Assembly (NCBI GenBank): GCA_000424365.1
Contig: AUJT01000031.1
Location: forward strand, 5,813 to 42,284
DNA: 36,472 nt
Direction of reading: 5' to 3'
Origin: Lachnospiraceae bacterium NK4A144
Lineage (GTDB): Bacteria > Bacillota > Clostridia > Lachnospirales > Lachnospiraceae
The translations under genes and the position numbers were made by a program. The notes below the pieces were generated by a model. It did not search any database, was not told where the DNA came from, and saw only the letters and a list, made by a program, of their open reading frames with translations. This document shows positions 20,185-28,962 of the stretch, piece after piece (position 1 is the stretch's first letter; the number at the start of each line of letters is the position of its first letter).

Positions 20185-22359
20185 TTACTCAGACATTTCT
20201 ATATAGTTATTTAACTTATTCTTATCAAAGTGTTCTGAAGCAGCTTTGACTTCATCCGAGGCAGCTATAAAGGCTTCGGCGACCTTTGGGTCAAAGTGTG
20301 AACCGGAGTCCTTCTTAATGATATCCATAGCTTTTTCAAATGGAAAAGCATCTTTATAAACTCTGCTGGATACAAGAGCATCAAAAACATCTGCAACAGC
20401 CATTATCCGGGCTGAAAGCGGGATCTCTTCTCCGGACAGACCCTTTGGATAGCCTTTTCCGTTCCACTTTTCATGATGATATTTGGCGATATTTTTTGCC
20501 TCTATCAGATAGTGGGTACGTGGAAGAGTAGTCAGGCACTGATCGATCACCTTAGCGCCGTAGATCGTATGTAATTTCATGATCTCAAATTCTTCATCCG
20601 TAAGCTTTCCGGGTTTATTCAGTATCGAATCGGAAATATTTATCTTTCCTATATCATGGAGCGGAGCGGATTTTACGACGTTTGAAATAAATTCGTCCGT
20701 CAGTTCTTCTGTATAAAATCCCATTTCACGCATCTTATGCATTACGATTCCTGTATAGGTAGCGGTCTTTCTGATATGTTCACCTGTTGAAGCATCACGG
20801 TTTTCTACCATGTCTGCCAATACCATGATAAGACCTGACTGAACCATATCAAGATCTCTGGCATTTTGACGCATGGTACTGTAGTTTACCATGGTTTCTT
20901 CAAGTGTCTGGAGCAGCGTAAAATACAGATTTTCTATTTCATCACCTGTATGGATACTGAGCTCCCGGATATCGTCAACATTTTTCTTTCTGCTGTCTGC
21001 ATCAGAATAGTCAAAGCCTTTTGCTGCTTTTTCAAGTGCATTTACCGGATATATGATGTGGTACTTTGCAAACCACATACCGGCGCAGATGATCATAAAC
21101 ATAAAGCCGATGCAGAGAGAGATCAGACGGACCATAAATTGCGTTTCAACCTGATACAGATCTGCCATGGAAAGGTCAACACCGGCATAGCAGACATATT
21201 CGCCGCGTGAGTTGAAAACCGGCGTAATAGATGATATATACATGCCATTTGTTGAATCCTTAAAAATAACCGGAGAAAATTCTTTTCCGGATTTCAGATT
21301 TTCCAGATAAGGTCTGTCTTTCTCTTTAAAAGGAATCTGCGTTCCGGGAGAAATGTATGTATCCTCATTTGTATCGAAGTCAAAAATCACCAAATAGCCG
21401 TCATCAACTACCTGATGCACATAAATGTGAAAAATAGCGGGAGTTGACTGGCTTATATCGCTTAACAGAGTTTCTGCCTTGCCATAGCCATAGGTGGATT
21501 TTCCGTATTTCAGATAATCATCAATGTCATCTGCTTCTATAGCATTGGCTACGAGTCGTGAAATGCCAAGTGCCTGATCTTTATATTCCGCTTTCATATA
21601 AGATAAGAAAAGCATCCGGCTCATGTAAGTTATAGCAACAGTTGTCGTCAGGCATGAAAGTGTCAGAGCGATTATCATTTTCCCTTTGATCGACATATTG
21701 CGAGTAGATTTTGCATTTAGTTTTTTTACCTGATCATCGGTCAGAGGTTTCTGGAGCCATCCTATATTTTGTATGGTCATTTTCAGTTTTTCCGGAAGCA
21801 GTCTGATGATCAGATAAGCGCCGATGGAGCATATACATATATTGCAGATATTAATGAGCAAAAAAGCAAAAAATGATGCAGAGTATATATTGATATTAAG
21901 CCTGTTTTGAAAAAATGATACAAGAGAATTGATCAGCCAGTGTCCGTTGTAGTTTTCAACGCGCTGAAAATAAACAACGGCAAGACCAAAAATACTGTTG
22001 CATAGAGAAAGCAGTATTACAAATTTAGCAAACAGAAATGCAGATGTATTCTTTTTATTGTTGTAGACTTTGTAGAAGTCTGATGCAGCCAGCGCCAGGA
22101 TCGTATAGGGGATGAAAAAATAAATAGAGTTTTCATCTCTTATGAAAAACAGCATATTTGTTGCGAGGGCGACAGTCGCTCCGGGGAAATATCCTCCGAT
22201 AATAGCAGCGATGATAGTGCCGGTGCAGTCGAGGTATACTAATCCACCCATCGCCAATTCAGATAGCCCTTTAATTAAAAAATTAATCATAATGCAGGCT
22301 ATAAGAAAAGTAAAAAATATTCCCCATTTTTTTGCACTATCTTTGCTTAGTAACCTCAT
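20185..22359 (-). CDS. membrane HD-GYP domain protein, probable cyclic-di-GMP phosphodiesterase
   Basis: I place the start at ATG 22359 (MRLLSKDSAKKWG) after GAGGGG, giving 724 residues; 62 open upstream codons lack a ribosome site. Order: an N-terminal multi-helix membrane domain (about 10-215) with GGYFPGATVALATNM; a short cytoplasmic linker; a transmembrane helix (about 230-250); an extracytoplasmic sensor of Cache type (about 255-420); a second helix (IISLCIGFMFMIICAGMWF region); a HAMP-like linker; and an HD-GYP domain (about 500-710) with HDIGK (about 568), HHEKWNGKGYP and ARIMAVADVFDAL. All HD-GYP signature residues are present, so activity is expected. The first domain resembles ECF-transporter-S/MASE-like sensing modules. 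Confidence 0.88.
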   Translation of the reverse strand: MRLLSKDSAKKWGIFFTFLIACIMINFLIKGLSELAMGGLVYLDCTGTIIAAIIGGYFPGATVALATNMLFFIRDENSIYFFIPYTILALAASDFYKVYNNKKNTSAFLFAKFVILLSLCNSIFGLAVVYFQRVENYNGHWLINSLVSFFQNRLNINIYSASFFAFLLINICNICICSIGAYLIIRLLPEKLKMTIQNIGWLQKPLTDDQVKKLNAKSTRNMSIKGKMIIALTLSCLTTTVAITYMSRMLFLSYMKAEYKDQALGISRLVANAIEADDIDDYLKYGKSTYGYGKAETLLSDISQSTPAIFHIYVHQVVDDGYLVIFDFDTNEDTYISPGTQIPFKEKDRPYLENLKSGKEFSPVIFKDSTNGMYISSITPVFNSRGEYVCYAGVDLSMADLYQVETQFMVRLISLCIGFMFMIICAGMWFAKYHIIYPVNALEKAAKGFDYSDADSRKKNVDDIRELSIHTGDEIENLYFTLLQTLEETMVNYSTMRQNARDLDMVQSGLIMVLADMVENRDASTGEHIRKTATYTGIVMHKMREMGFYTEELTDEFISNVVKSAPLHDIGKINISDSILNKPGKLTDEEFEIMKLHTIYGAKVIDQCLTTLPRTHYLIEAKNIAKYHHEKWNGKGYPKGLSGEEIPLSARIMAVADVFDALVSSRVYKDAFPFEKAMDIIKKDSGSHFDPKVAEAFIAASDEVKAASEHFDKNKLNNYIEMSE

Positions 22360-22638
22360 TTTCCCCTCGCCATTTACATAACTTTCCGTGTCAATAGATA
22401 AAATCCTTTGTATGTATATCGAGTTTTTTGTCTTAATAATTAAGGATTCTTTTCGCTGCGTTGCACTAAAAAAAGTTCTTTTCGAGGAAAATGATGGAAA
22501 ACAGAAGCAGCTGTGAACTACAAAATTGTCTTTAATCAAAACCATAATAGTACCTTTTCAAATGAGTCTGTTTTTGCGAAAAATATAGTGAATGGACACA
22601 AACAGTCCCTCAAAAGGAATCAGCATGGAGGCGATCTT

Positions 22639-23229
22639 ATGAATAAATACATGGTCAGCTGGGCAAACGATGAACAATTGACTTATGAATTTGGATACCA
22701 TGAAAACGGCGGCATCGAGCATTTTCTTATCGAAGCAGATTCGCGTGAAGAAGCCGGTAAGATCTTTCTGGATTCGATGTATGATCTCATGATCGAAAAA
22801 GGACTGAAAAAGCAGGTTTTTGATGCTATTGAAAAGGATTTTATAGAAGAGAGCATTGAAGGTTTTTACATAGACGGGCTGACTGATAAAGAGAATGAGA
22901 TGTTTCTTGCTGAGCTCTCGGGAAAGACCAGGCAAAGTTATGATGAGATACTGCTCTCATTCGGAATCGTAAAAACACAGATGATGATGCAGGACGGCAA
23001 AATACAGTCGATCATGTCAAAAGAGGATATGACCGAACGTCAAAAAGAAGCATTTATTGAGGACTTTATTGAGGAATTCCATAATAAATGCAGTGACACT
23101 TTGTTTGAACATCTTTCTGAAAATGACTGCAGAAATATATGGTTCCGGAAAATGCAGTATGATGTTTCTGTTATTCCTCTTAGTGAAAAAATTTTAAGAC
23201 GAAATAGTGATCAAATTAGTACATTTTGA
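22639..23229 (+). CDS. conserved-looking hypothetical cytoplasmic protein
   Basis: 196 residues from ATG 22639, 7 bp after GGAGG; 42 upstream open codons are judged untranslated. No family recognised. The composition is acidic (many Glu/Asp) with predicted helices and no signal or membrane segment. A motif MVSWANDEQLTYEFGYHENG opens the protein and SKEDMTERQKEAFIEDFIEE forms a helical stretch. It lies between the divergent HD-GYP gene and ackA without a clear operon partner. Confidence 0.7.
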   Translation: MNKYMVSWANDEQLTYEFGYHENGGIEHFLIEADSREEAGKIFLDSMYDLMIEKGLKKQVFDAIEKDFIEESIEGFYIDGLTDKENEMFLAELSGKTRQSYDEILLSFGIVKTQMMMQDGKIQSIMSKEDMTERQKEAFIEDFIEEFHNKCSDTLFEHLSENDCRNIWFRKMQYDVSVIPLSEKILRRNSDQISTF

Positions 23230-23325
23230 GCATTAAAACAAAATAAAAATTTACGATGACAATACTGAATATACATGTTACCATGTGATGGGATGTGCTC
23301 AATTTATACTATATGCACAAAAGAT

Positions 23326-23386
23326 GTTACAGTTCATACGTAAACGGAGTATTTACTGCGGAGTTTACGAGCGAGTGAACAGTAAC
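23326..23386. repeat. hairpin repeat family B, most complete simple copy
   Basis: GTTAC-A-GTTCA-TA-CGTAAAC on the left is matched by GTTTACG-AGCGAG-TGAAC-A-GTAAC on the right, with the loop GGAGTATTTACTGCGGA between, so the 61 bp fold into three stacked stems (5, 5 and 7 bp). Related copies: 36022-36177 (nested), 33813-33845 (shortened), 19201 (half). It lies in the leader region of ackA. Confidence 0.8.
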
Positions 23387-23436
23387 AAAAAGAACGGCAC
23401 ATCATAAAACCACCGTTTTTTTAGAGGAGGAATTAC

Positions 23437-24642
23437 ATGAAGGTATTGGTCATTAACTGTGGCAGTTCTTCGTTAAAATTTCGTTTGATCGAAACATCAG
23501 ATGAAACTGTAAAAGTAAAGGGACTTTTCGAACGAATTGGCAGTGATAAGGGACATTTTGTTTATACCCCGACAGAAGGTTCAAAGTATGAAAAGGATAT
23601 CCCTATCCCTGATCATTATGAAGCAGTCAATATTCTTGTAGGCGCACTGACTGATCCGGAAACCGGTGTAGTAAAGAGCCTTGATGAGATAGATGCAGTC
23701 GGCCACCGTATCGTACATGGTGGAGATAAATTCAGCCATGCTGTAATTCTTACTCCCGATGCTATTAAGGAAATTGAAAAATGTGCGGAACTGGCACCTA
23801 TTCACAATCCGGTAAATCTTCTCGGAATCCGCGCATGCATGAAATATATGCCAAATACAGTCATGGTCGGAGCTTTTGATACATCTTTCCACCAGACAAT
23901 GCCGGAAGAAGCATATCTCTATGGTATTCCTTATGAATATTACAAGAGAGACAGAGTTCGTAGATATGGTTTCCACGGCATGAGCCATGAATACGTTGCT
24001 AATGAGACTGCAAAGCTCTTAAATAAACCTATTGAAGAAACTAAGATCGTTACCTGCCACATCGGAAACGGAACATCAATAGCTGCAGTAAAGGGCGGAA
24101 AATCTATCGATACTTCTATGGGATTTACTCCCCTTGCAGGAGTTCTCATGGGAACACGTTCAGGCGGTATCGATCCCGAGATCGTTAAGTACATTGCTCA
24201 AGTAGAGAATAAGTCTCTTCAGGAAGTTATGGACATTCTTAACAATAAATCCGGTCTGTATGGTCTTTCAGATAATCTTTCATCTGATGTACGTGACCTT
24301 ACGGATGAGTATGTTAAGGGAAATGAAAATGCTATCCGTGCCCTTAAGAGACTTGCCTATGCTATTACAAAGTATATTGGTTCATATTATGCTGTTATGG
24401 GTGGTATCGATGCCATTGCATTTACAGCAGGAGTAGGCGAGAACAGCTGGCTCGTTCGTAAGCTTATCTGTGAGAGGATCAGCGGCATGGGCGTTACTTT
24501 TGATGAAAAGACAAATAATGAAGCTCATGGAACAGCGATGATCTCCGGACCGGATTCATCTATCAAGGTGTTTGTAGTACCTACGGATGAAGAAATGTCT
24601 ATTGCCCGTCAGGTAGTACAGACAATAAACGCAGAAAAATAA
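23437..24642 (+). CDS. ackA: acetate kinase
   Basis: Interconverts acetyl phosphate plus ADP with acetate plus ATP, the substrate-level ATP step of acetate fermentation. 401 residues, the family length. Motifs: VLVINCGSSSLKFRL (3-17), GHRIVHGGDKF, FDTSFHQTMP with the catalytic Asp, RYGFHGMSHEYV, HIGNGTSIAAV, MGFTPLAGVLMGTRSGGIDP and FTAGVGENS. Start ATG follows AGAGGAGG. No phosphotransacetylase gene is adjacent, which differs from the usual pta-ackA pair. Its terminator at 24857 is separated from the stop codon by an inserted MITE. Confidence 0.98.
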   Translation: MKVLVINCGSSSLKFRLIETSDETVKVKGLFERIGSDKGHFVYTPTEGSKYEKDIPIPDHYEAVNILVGALTDPETGVVKSLDEIDAVGHRIVHGGDKFSHAVILTPDAIKEIEKCAELAPIHNPVNLLGIRACMKYMPNTVMVGAFDTSFHQTMPEEAYLYGIPYEYYKRDRVRRYGFHGMSHEYVANETAKLLNKPIEETKIVTCHIGNGTSIAAVKGGKSIDTSMGFTPLAGVLMGTRSGGIDPEIVKYIAQVENKSLQEVMDILNNKSGLYGLSDNLSSDVRDLTDEYVKGNENAIRALKRLAYAITKYIGSYYAVMGGIDAIAFTAGVGENSWLVRKLICERISGMGVTFDEKTNNEAHGTAMISGPDSSIKVFVVPTDEEMSIARQVVQTINAEK

Positions 24643-24848
24643 TTAAAAATGATGTAAGGGTCAAAAGTAAATTTTGCCCCTTACTGATGTCACGGATTGC
24701 TTCATTGCTACGCAATTCCCGCAATCCTAAAACACTCGCATTCCGCGTAATAACGCTACTTGCTCGTGTTTTGCGGGTCCCAAGGTCTCAATCCTCTTTG
24801 TGCAAGCACAATCGGATTTTGACCTTTTGACCCTGACATTTTAAAAAT
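24643..24848 (+). mobile_element. complete MITE-like element, family A, with 8-bp direct repeats
   Basis: The element spans 24651-24840 and is flanked on both sides by TTAAAAAT (24643-24650 and 24841-24848), which looks like a target-site duplication. Terminal inverted repeats ATGTAAGGGTCAAAAG and CTTTTGACCCTGACAT match at 15 of 16 positions. Interior stems include GGATTGC/GCAATCC (24694 and 24721), AAAACAC/GTGTTTT and TTGTGC/GCACAA. No coding capacity, so it would need a transposase in trans. The right 95 bp are identical to the copy at window positions 1-95. Confidence 0.8.
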
Positions 24849-24856
24849 AATTAATA

Positions 24857-24899
24857 AATTGGAAAACGTTGGATAAATCAATGTTTTCCAATTTTTTTT
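24857..24899 (+). terminator. ackA terminator, displaced by the MITE
   Basis: AATTGGAAAAC (24857-24867) and GTTTTCCAATT (24883-24893) form an 11-bp stem followed by a run of T. It is the first strong terminator after ackA, 215 bp past the stop codon; removing the MITE would bring it to about 17 bp. Confidence 0.85.
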
Positions 24900-25001
24900 G
24901 CTAATGTATCTCATTTAGAACTTTTTGTATACAATCGATGTGATAGACTACCTAATTGTGTATACAGTATTTGAAATTGTTTTAGATCGGGAGGTTCTAA
25001 A

Positions 25002-25553
25002 TTGAAAAAGATCGTTTTAATCACAGGTAGTCCCAGAAAAGACGGAAATTCTAAAATAATGGCAGATAGCTTTGATCGTGCAGCAAGAGCTCGTGAGATC
25101 GAAGTTAAGAGATATGACGCGGTTAGACTTGATATGTCCGGCTGCTATGCCTGTGATGATTGCTTTAAAAATGGCAAGGCTTGTGCTGTTGAAGATCAGT
25201 TTAATGCCCTTGCAAATGATATCATGGATGCTGATGGTCTCGTATTTGCGGCACCTGTATATTGGTATTCCGCACCTTCTCAGATAAAGGCTGTTATGGA
25301 TCACTTCCGTGCATTTAAGGTTGCAGGAAAGAACTTTACAGGTAAAAAGTGCGCCCTTATGACATGCTGCTCAGATGATGATGAAAATGCTATGCGTGGA
25401 TTTGAGTATTCTTTCCGTAAGTCAATGGAGTATATGAATGCCAATATCGTAGATGAGATCATGATCCCGGGAATAAAGACTGCTGAAGATATCGAAAAGT
25501 CAGGTGCCATGGAACAGGCTGCTGCACTTGCCGAGAAGTTTTTTGCTGCATAA
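25002..25553 (+). CDS. NADPH-dependent FMN reductase / iron-sulfur flavoprotein-type protein
   Basis: 183 residues from TTG 25002, which follows GGGAGG at 7 bp; no ATG alternative precedes the conserved start KKIVLITGSPRKDGNSKIMA, the flavodoxin-fold phosphate-binding loop for FMN. GCYACDDCFKNGKACAVEDQ (about 46-65) is the cysteine cluster seen in the iron-sulfur flavoprotein group. FAAPVYWYSAPSQIKAVMDH is the FMN-edge motif. It is probably an oxidoreductase that passes electrons to quinone-like or nitro compounds. Monocistronic, between the ackA terminator and the structured region at 25706. Confidence 0.85.
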   Translation: MKKIVLITGSPRKDGNSKIMADSFDRAARAREIEVKRYDAVRLDMSGCYACDDCFKNGKACAVEDQFNALANDIMDADGLVFAAPVYWYSAPSQIKAVMDHFRAFKVAGKNFTGKKCALMTCCSDDDENAMRGFEYSFRKSMEYMNANIVDEIMIPGIKTAEDIEKSGAMEQAAALAEKFFAA

Positions 25554-25705
25554 ATCATGAAAAAGATTGCAGAACAAGTGACGAGAGCTTTGAAAAGTAT
25601 AAACTGCTTTTTAAGGCTCTTTTTAAGTTACAGGAAATTCTGCTGGGATTCTTATAATTAAAAATGCGCTGCATGCATTGGATGCGACTTTTTTGAATAC
25701 CCTTG

Positions 25706-25779
25706 AAAAACGAAGATGATCAAACGATACATATATTAGATTACTTTTGATACAGAGCCGGATAGGGCTTTTCGTTTTT
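25706..25779 (+). promoter_or_regulatory. branched RNA-like structure before the hydrolase gene
   Basis: The outer stem AAAAACGAA (25706-25714) / TTCGTTTTT (25771-25779) encloses two inner stems, ATCAAA/TTTGAT (25719, 25746) and AGCC/GGCT (25756, 25766), a three-way-junction shape. The 3' arm runs into TTTTT and then GGAGGGG. It may be the terminator of the upstream flavoprotein gene or an attenuator of the hydrolase gene. Confidence 0.3.
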
Positions 25780-25798
25780 TTGGAGGGGAAGATTACAT

Positions 25799-26818
25799 AT
25801 GTTTTTTACATATATTCTTTTGCTGATCGTTTTGTTGATCTTTATTGATTTTATGGTATCGCATCTCTATTACCACCGTTCCTTAAGGGCTACTATAACG
25901 GAAAGGGTGATCAGGCTTGTTCCCACACGTATGAAATTCAAGGGCTCTGCCGAGGATTTTGAGGCTCGGATGCAGAAGTATGAAAGGATGGGAGAGCAGT
26001 TATATAGTATTCCTGAAAAGGTCAGATTTGAGTGTTCTGTGACAGAAAAGCACGAATATGGAATGCAGGTTTTTTACTTAAATCAGGAAAGTACGTCAGA
26101 TCGTATCCTTTTTTACATTCACGGTGGAGGAAATTGTGAACAGCCATCGGAACATCATTGGAAATTTATCAATAGCATTATAAAGAAAACGGGAGTAAAG
26201 GTTATTGCGCCGCTTTACCCGTTGCTGCCGTTTCATAATTACCACGATACCTTTCCTGCGATAACAGATCTATATATGGCTGTCGTCAGAAATAATGCGG
26301 GCTGCAGGGTCATACTGGCAGGAGACAGTGCCGGAGGCGGGATGGCGCTTGCAATTGCAGAAGATCTGTTAAAGCTGGATTTCTCTCAGCCTGATGAACT
26401 GATATTGATCTCACCCTTTGTCGAATCCTTATATTCAGAGGAAAACGCAAAGGCTATCGAAAAATACGAAAAGGTATGTCCGTTTATCAATACTTCCGGA
26501 TGTATCCCTCTTGTAAAAAGATGGGCAGGAAGTGAGGAAGAAAGAGGAGATTACCATGTTTCTCCGATACGTGGAGACATGGTTGGAATAGGTAAAACGA
26601 CTATATTTACCGGCACAAGAGAGGCATTTTATCCGTTAGAGGAAGAATTGTATGAGAAACTTACAAAAGCAGGCGTTGATGCAAAGCTCGTTGTCGGCAA
26701 AGGGCTGAATCATGTTTTTCCGATACTTACTAATCCTGAGGGTAGAAAAGCTCAGGTGCAGATAGCAGATATCATATTGAGGAGTGAGCCTTCCGCAGGA
26801 ACGTTGTTTTCAGTGTGA
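25799..26818 (+). CDS. alpha/beta hydrolase, hormone-sensitive-lipase-like
   Basis: 339 residues. After an N-terminal hydrophobic helix (about 2-22, FTYILLLIVLLIFIDFMV), which probably anchors it, the protein shows the HSL oxyanion motif FYIHGGGN, the nucleophile elbow LAGDSAGGGMALA, and a late His in GLNHVFPIL completing the triad (the Asp/Glu is probably in FTGTREAFYP). These are esterases or deacetylases of short acyl or peptide-like substrates. Start ATG follows GGAGGGG. Ends at the strong terminator 26881. Confidence 0.85.
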   Translation: MFFTYILLLIVLLIFIDFMVSHLYYHRSLRATITERVIRLVPTRMKFKGSAEDFEARMQKYERMGEQLYSIPEKVRFECSVTEKHEYGMQVFYLNQESTSDRILFYIHGGGNCEQPSEHHWKFINSIIKKTGVKVIAPLYPLLPFHNYHDTFPAITDLYMAVVRNNAGCRVILAGDSAGGGMALAIAEDLLKLDFSQPDELILISPFVESLYSEENAKAIEKYEKVCPFINTSGCIPLVKRWAGSEEERGDYHVSPIRGDMVGIGKTTIFTGTREAFYPLEEELYEKLTKAGVDAKLVVGKGLNHVFPILTNPEGRKAQVQIADIILRSEPSAGTLFSV

Positions 26819-26880
26819 TCTGATCGATTTTTGCGTGGAATATTGAACTATAAAACGTATATTTCCATATAGTAAGGCAA

Positions 26881-26937
26881 AAGAATAGAAGAAGAGCATT
26901 TTTCCGTATCCGGAAAGGCTCTTCTTCTGTTCTTTTT
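26881..26937. terminator. bidirectional terminator between the hydrolase gene and the polyamine operon
   Basis: AAGAA-T-AGAAGAAGAGC pairs with GCTCTTCTTCT-G-TTCTT, with an additional inner stem TTTCCG/CGGAAA (26901-26916), followed by TTTTT on the plus strand and preceded by A-rich sequence serving as the minus-strand tail. It ends the hydrolase gene and, on minus, aguB and the whole polyamine operon. Confidence 0.9.
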
Positions 26938-27811
26938 ATTCAGTTATTTCACTATAACATTCAGGTCTGCGATCTCTGAATAATCCCCATGAAAGACGTT
27001 CTTCACGGATCTTATCGAAATCAAATTCTGCGGTAAGGATCATATCACCACTACGCTCTGCTTCTGTAAGTATCGCGCCGGTTTCATCTGTTATAAAGCT
27101 TTTGCCGTAAAACATCAACTCAGATGACTGGTTTCCGTTCTCCTTGCAGGGAGTTACTTTTTCCAGACCGAAGCGATTGGCAGCGGCTACAGGGATGATA
27201 TTTGCTGCAGAATGTCCCTGCATCGTACGCTGCCAGTGAGGTGCGCTGTCTACATCCAGTATAGGTTCACTGCCGATAGCTGTGGGATAGAGCAGTATGT
27301 CAGCTCCTTTAAGTGCCATGCATCTCGCAGTTTCAGGAAACCACTGATCCCAGCATATTCCTACACCTACATTGCCGTATCGTGTGTTCCATACCTTAAA
27401 ACCGGTATTCCCCGGTGTAAAGTAAAACTTTTCCTGATAATAGTGATCATCAGGGATATGCGTTTTACGGTATACGCCCATAACAGAACCATCAGCATCT
27501 ATCATTGCGATAGAATTAAAAAGCCGTGTACCATCTTTCTCGTAGAAACTGACAGGAAGTGTTATTTCCAACTCACGTGCGACTTTGCTGAATCGCTGCA
27601 CTGCCGGATTTTCATCCGTAGGCGTTGCATATTCATAATATTCGTATCTTCGTTCCTGACAGAAATATGGTCTTTCAAACAACTCAGGCAGGAGTATTAT
27701 CCCGGCGCCCTCATTAGCAGCTTTGCGGACCAGTTTTTCTGCATGAGCTATATTTGCGTCAGGATGCGCCTCACAGCTCATCTGTATTGCAGCGATCTTA
27801 ACTGAACTCAT
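26936..27811 (-). CDS. aguB: N-carbamoylputrescine amidase
   Basis: Hydrolyses N-carbamoylputrescine to putrescine, CO2 and ammonia. 291 residues from ATG 27811 ([16 protein letters not shown]), preceded by AAAGGA; the start overlaps the aguA stop as ATGA, implying translational coupling. It is a nitrilase-superfamily protein with the triad Glu in LLPELF, Lys in YRKTHIPD and Cys in [10 protein letters not shown]. The segments [14 protein letters not shown] and [16 protein letters not shown] are typical of AguB. Last gene of the polyamine operon. Confidence 0.95.
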   Translation of the reverse strand: MSSVKIAAIQMSCEAHPDANIAHAEKLVRKAANEGAGIILLPELFERPYFCQERRYEYYEYATPTDENPAVQRFSKVARELEITLPVSFYEKDGTRLFNSIAMIDADGSVMGVYRKTHIPDDHYYQEKFYFTPGNTGFKVWNTRYGNVGVGICWDQWFPETARCMALKGADILLYPTAIGSEPILDVDSAPHWQRTMQGHSAANIIPVAAANRFGLEKVTPCKENGNQSSELMFYGKSFITDETGAILTEAERSGDMILTAEFDFDKIREERLSWGLFRDRRPECYSEITE

Positions 27812-28926
27812 CGCGTATTTCCTTTCTGTATTGGGATCTGTTGGGTGATGCAATGGATATTTCCGCCGCCAAGAAGGATCTCCCTTGAATCGATCCCTAT
27901 TATTTCTCTGTCAGGGCAGAGTTTTCTCATGATATCGAGAGCTCTCTTATCACTTGAAAGATTTTCTCCGCCAAATTGAGGAATTAGAGCGATTTCATTA
28001 CCGAAGTAAAAATTAACGTAGCTGGCTGCCAGACGTTCGCCGGTGTCCCTGACATCTTCGCCTTCTTCAAACTCATATTTGGAAAGATCTTCTTCGGTGA
28101 TAAGAATCGGTTTATCCGGGATAGGCAGCTTATGTATCGTGATCTTTCTGCCCTTTGCATCAGTAACGCCCGACAAATAGTCATGATCTGCTTTTGACAT
28201 TGCATACTGAGGGTCAGATTCATTATCAGTCCAGGCAAGTACGACCTCTGCAGGCTTGACAAAAGCACATACGTTATCAACGTGTTCATTGGTTTCGTCA
28301 TTATATATGCCGTATGGAAGCCACAATACTTTTTCGGCGCCGAGCGCATCGCAAAGCTTCTTTTCGATCTGTTCCCGGGTGAGTTTAGGATTACGTCCTG
28401 CGCTCAAGAGACAGGCTTCGGTAACGAGGAGGGTTCCTTCGCCATCTGAATGAATGGAGCCGCCCTCTAATACGAAGTCATTAAAGTCGTAAAAATCTTT
28501 TTTTAACGCGTCGCAAAATGCGGCTGCCGCAGTGTCATCTTTTTCCCAGTCTGCGTAGAGACCATCAACATCTCCGCCCCAGGCATTAAATTTCCAATTT
28601 ATTCCCCGCACATCATGTCCGTTTGTCACAAACGTCGGTCCCACATCTCTCGCCCAGGCGTCATTAGTAGGGATTTTCAGTACTTCGGCATTTTTTCCGA
28701 GAGAAGACTTAGCCTCCTCTGCGTGCTCATTATCCGCAAGAAAATATACCTTTTCGTGCGGTGCCAACGCTTCTGCGATCTTTACAAAGGCTTCCTGCGC
28801 TTTTGACGGATCCTTTCCCCAACTTCCGGGGCGTGTAGGCCAGATTAAGAGAGTGCCTGTGTGAGGGGCATACTCTGCCGGCATATAGTAGCCGTCAGAT
28901 GACGGATTCTGATTTTGTATGATCAT
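27808..28926 (-). CDS. aguA: agmatine deiminase
   Basis: Converts agmatine to N-carbamoylputrescine and ammonia. 372 residues of the PPAD/AguA family, with the opening [57 protein letters not shown] and the active Cys in [15 protein letters not shown]. The start is ATG 28926, but the sequence ahead (ACGAAAGC then A-rich) is a poor ribosome site, unlike every other gene in the operon. The gap of 36 bp to nspC is the largest in the operon. Confidence 0.96.
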   Translation of the reverse strand: MIIQNQNPSSDGYYMPAEYAPHTGTLLIWPTRPGSWGKDPSKAQEAFVKIAEALAPHEKVYFLADNEHAEEAKSSLGKNAEVLKIPTNDAWARDVGPTFVTNGHDVRGINWKFNAWGGDVDGLYADWEKDDTAAAAFCDALKKDFYDFNDFVLEGGSIHSDGEGTLLVTEACLLSAGRNPKLTREQIEKKLCDALGAEKVLWLPYGIYNDETNEHVDNVCAFVKPAEVVLAWTDNESDPQYAMSKADHDYLSGVTDAKGRKITIHKLPIPDKPILITEEDLSKYEFEEGEDVRDTGERLAASYVNFYFGNEIALIPQFGGENLSSDKRALDIMRKLCPDREIIGIDSREILLGGGNIHCITQQIPIQKGNTR

Positions 28927-28962
28927 TTTTTTGCTTTCGTTTTTTACAATTCATAAGCTTTG

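Noticed and set aside
25558-25662. 34-codon frame after the flavoprotein gene
   Set aside because: No Shine-Dalgarno and unremarkable composition; likely chance.
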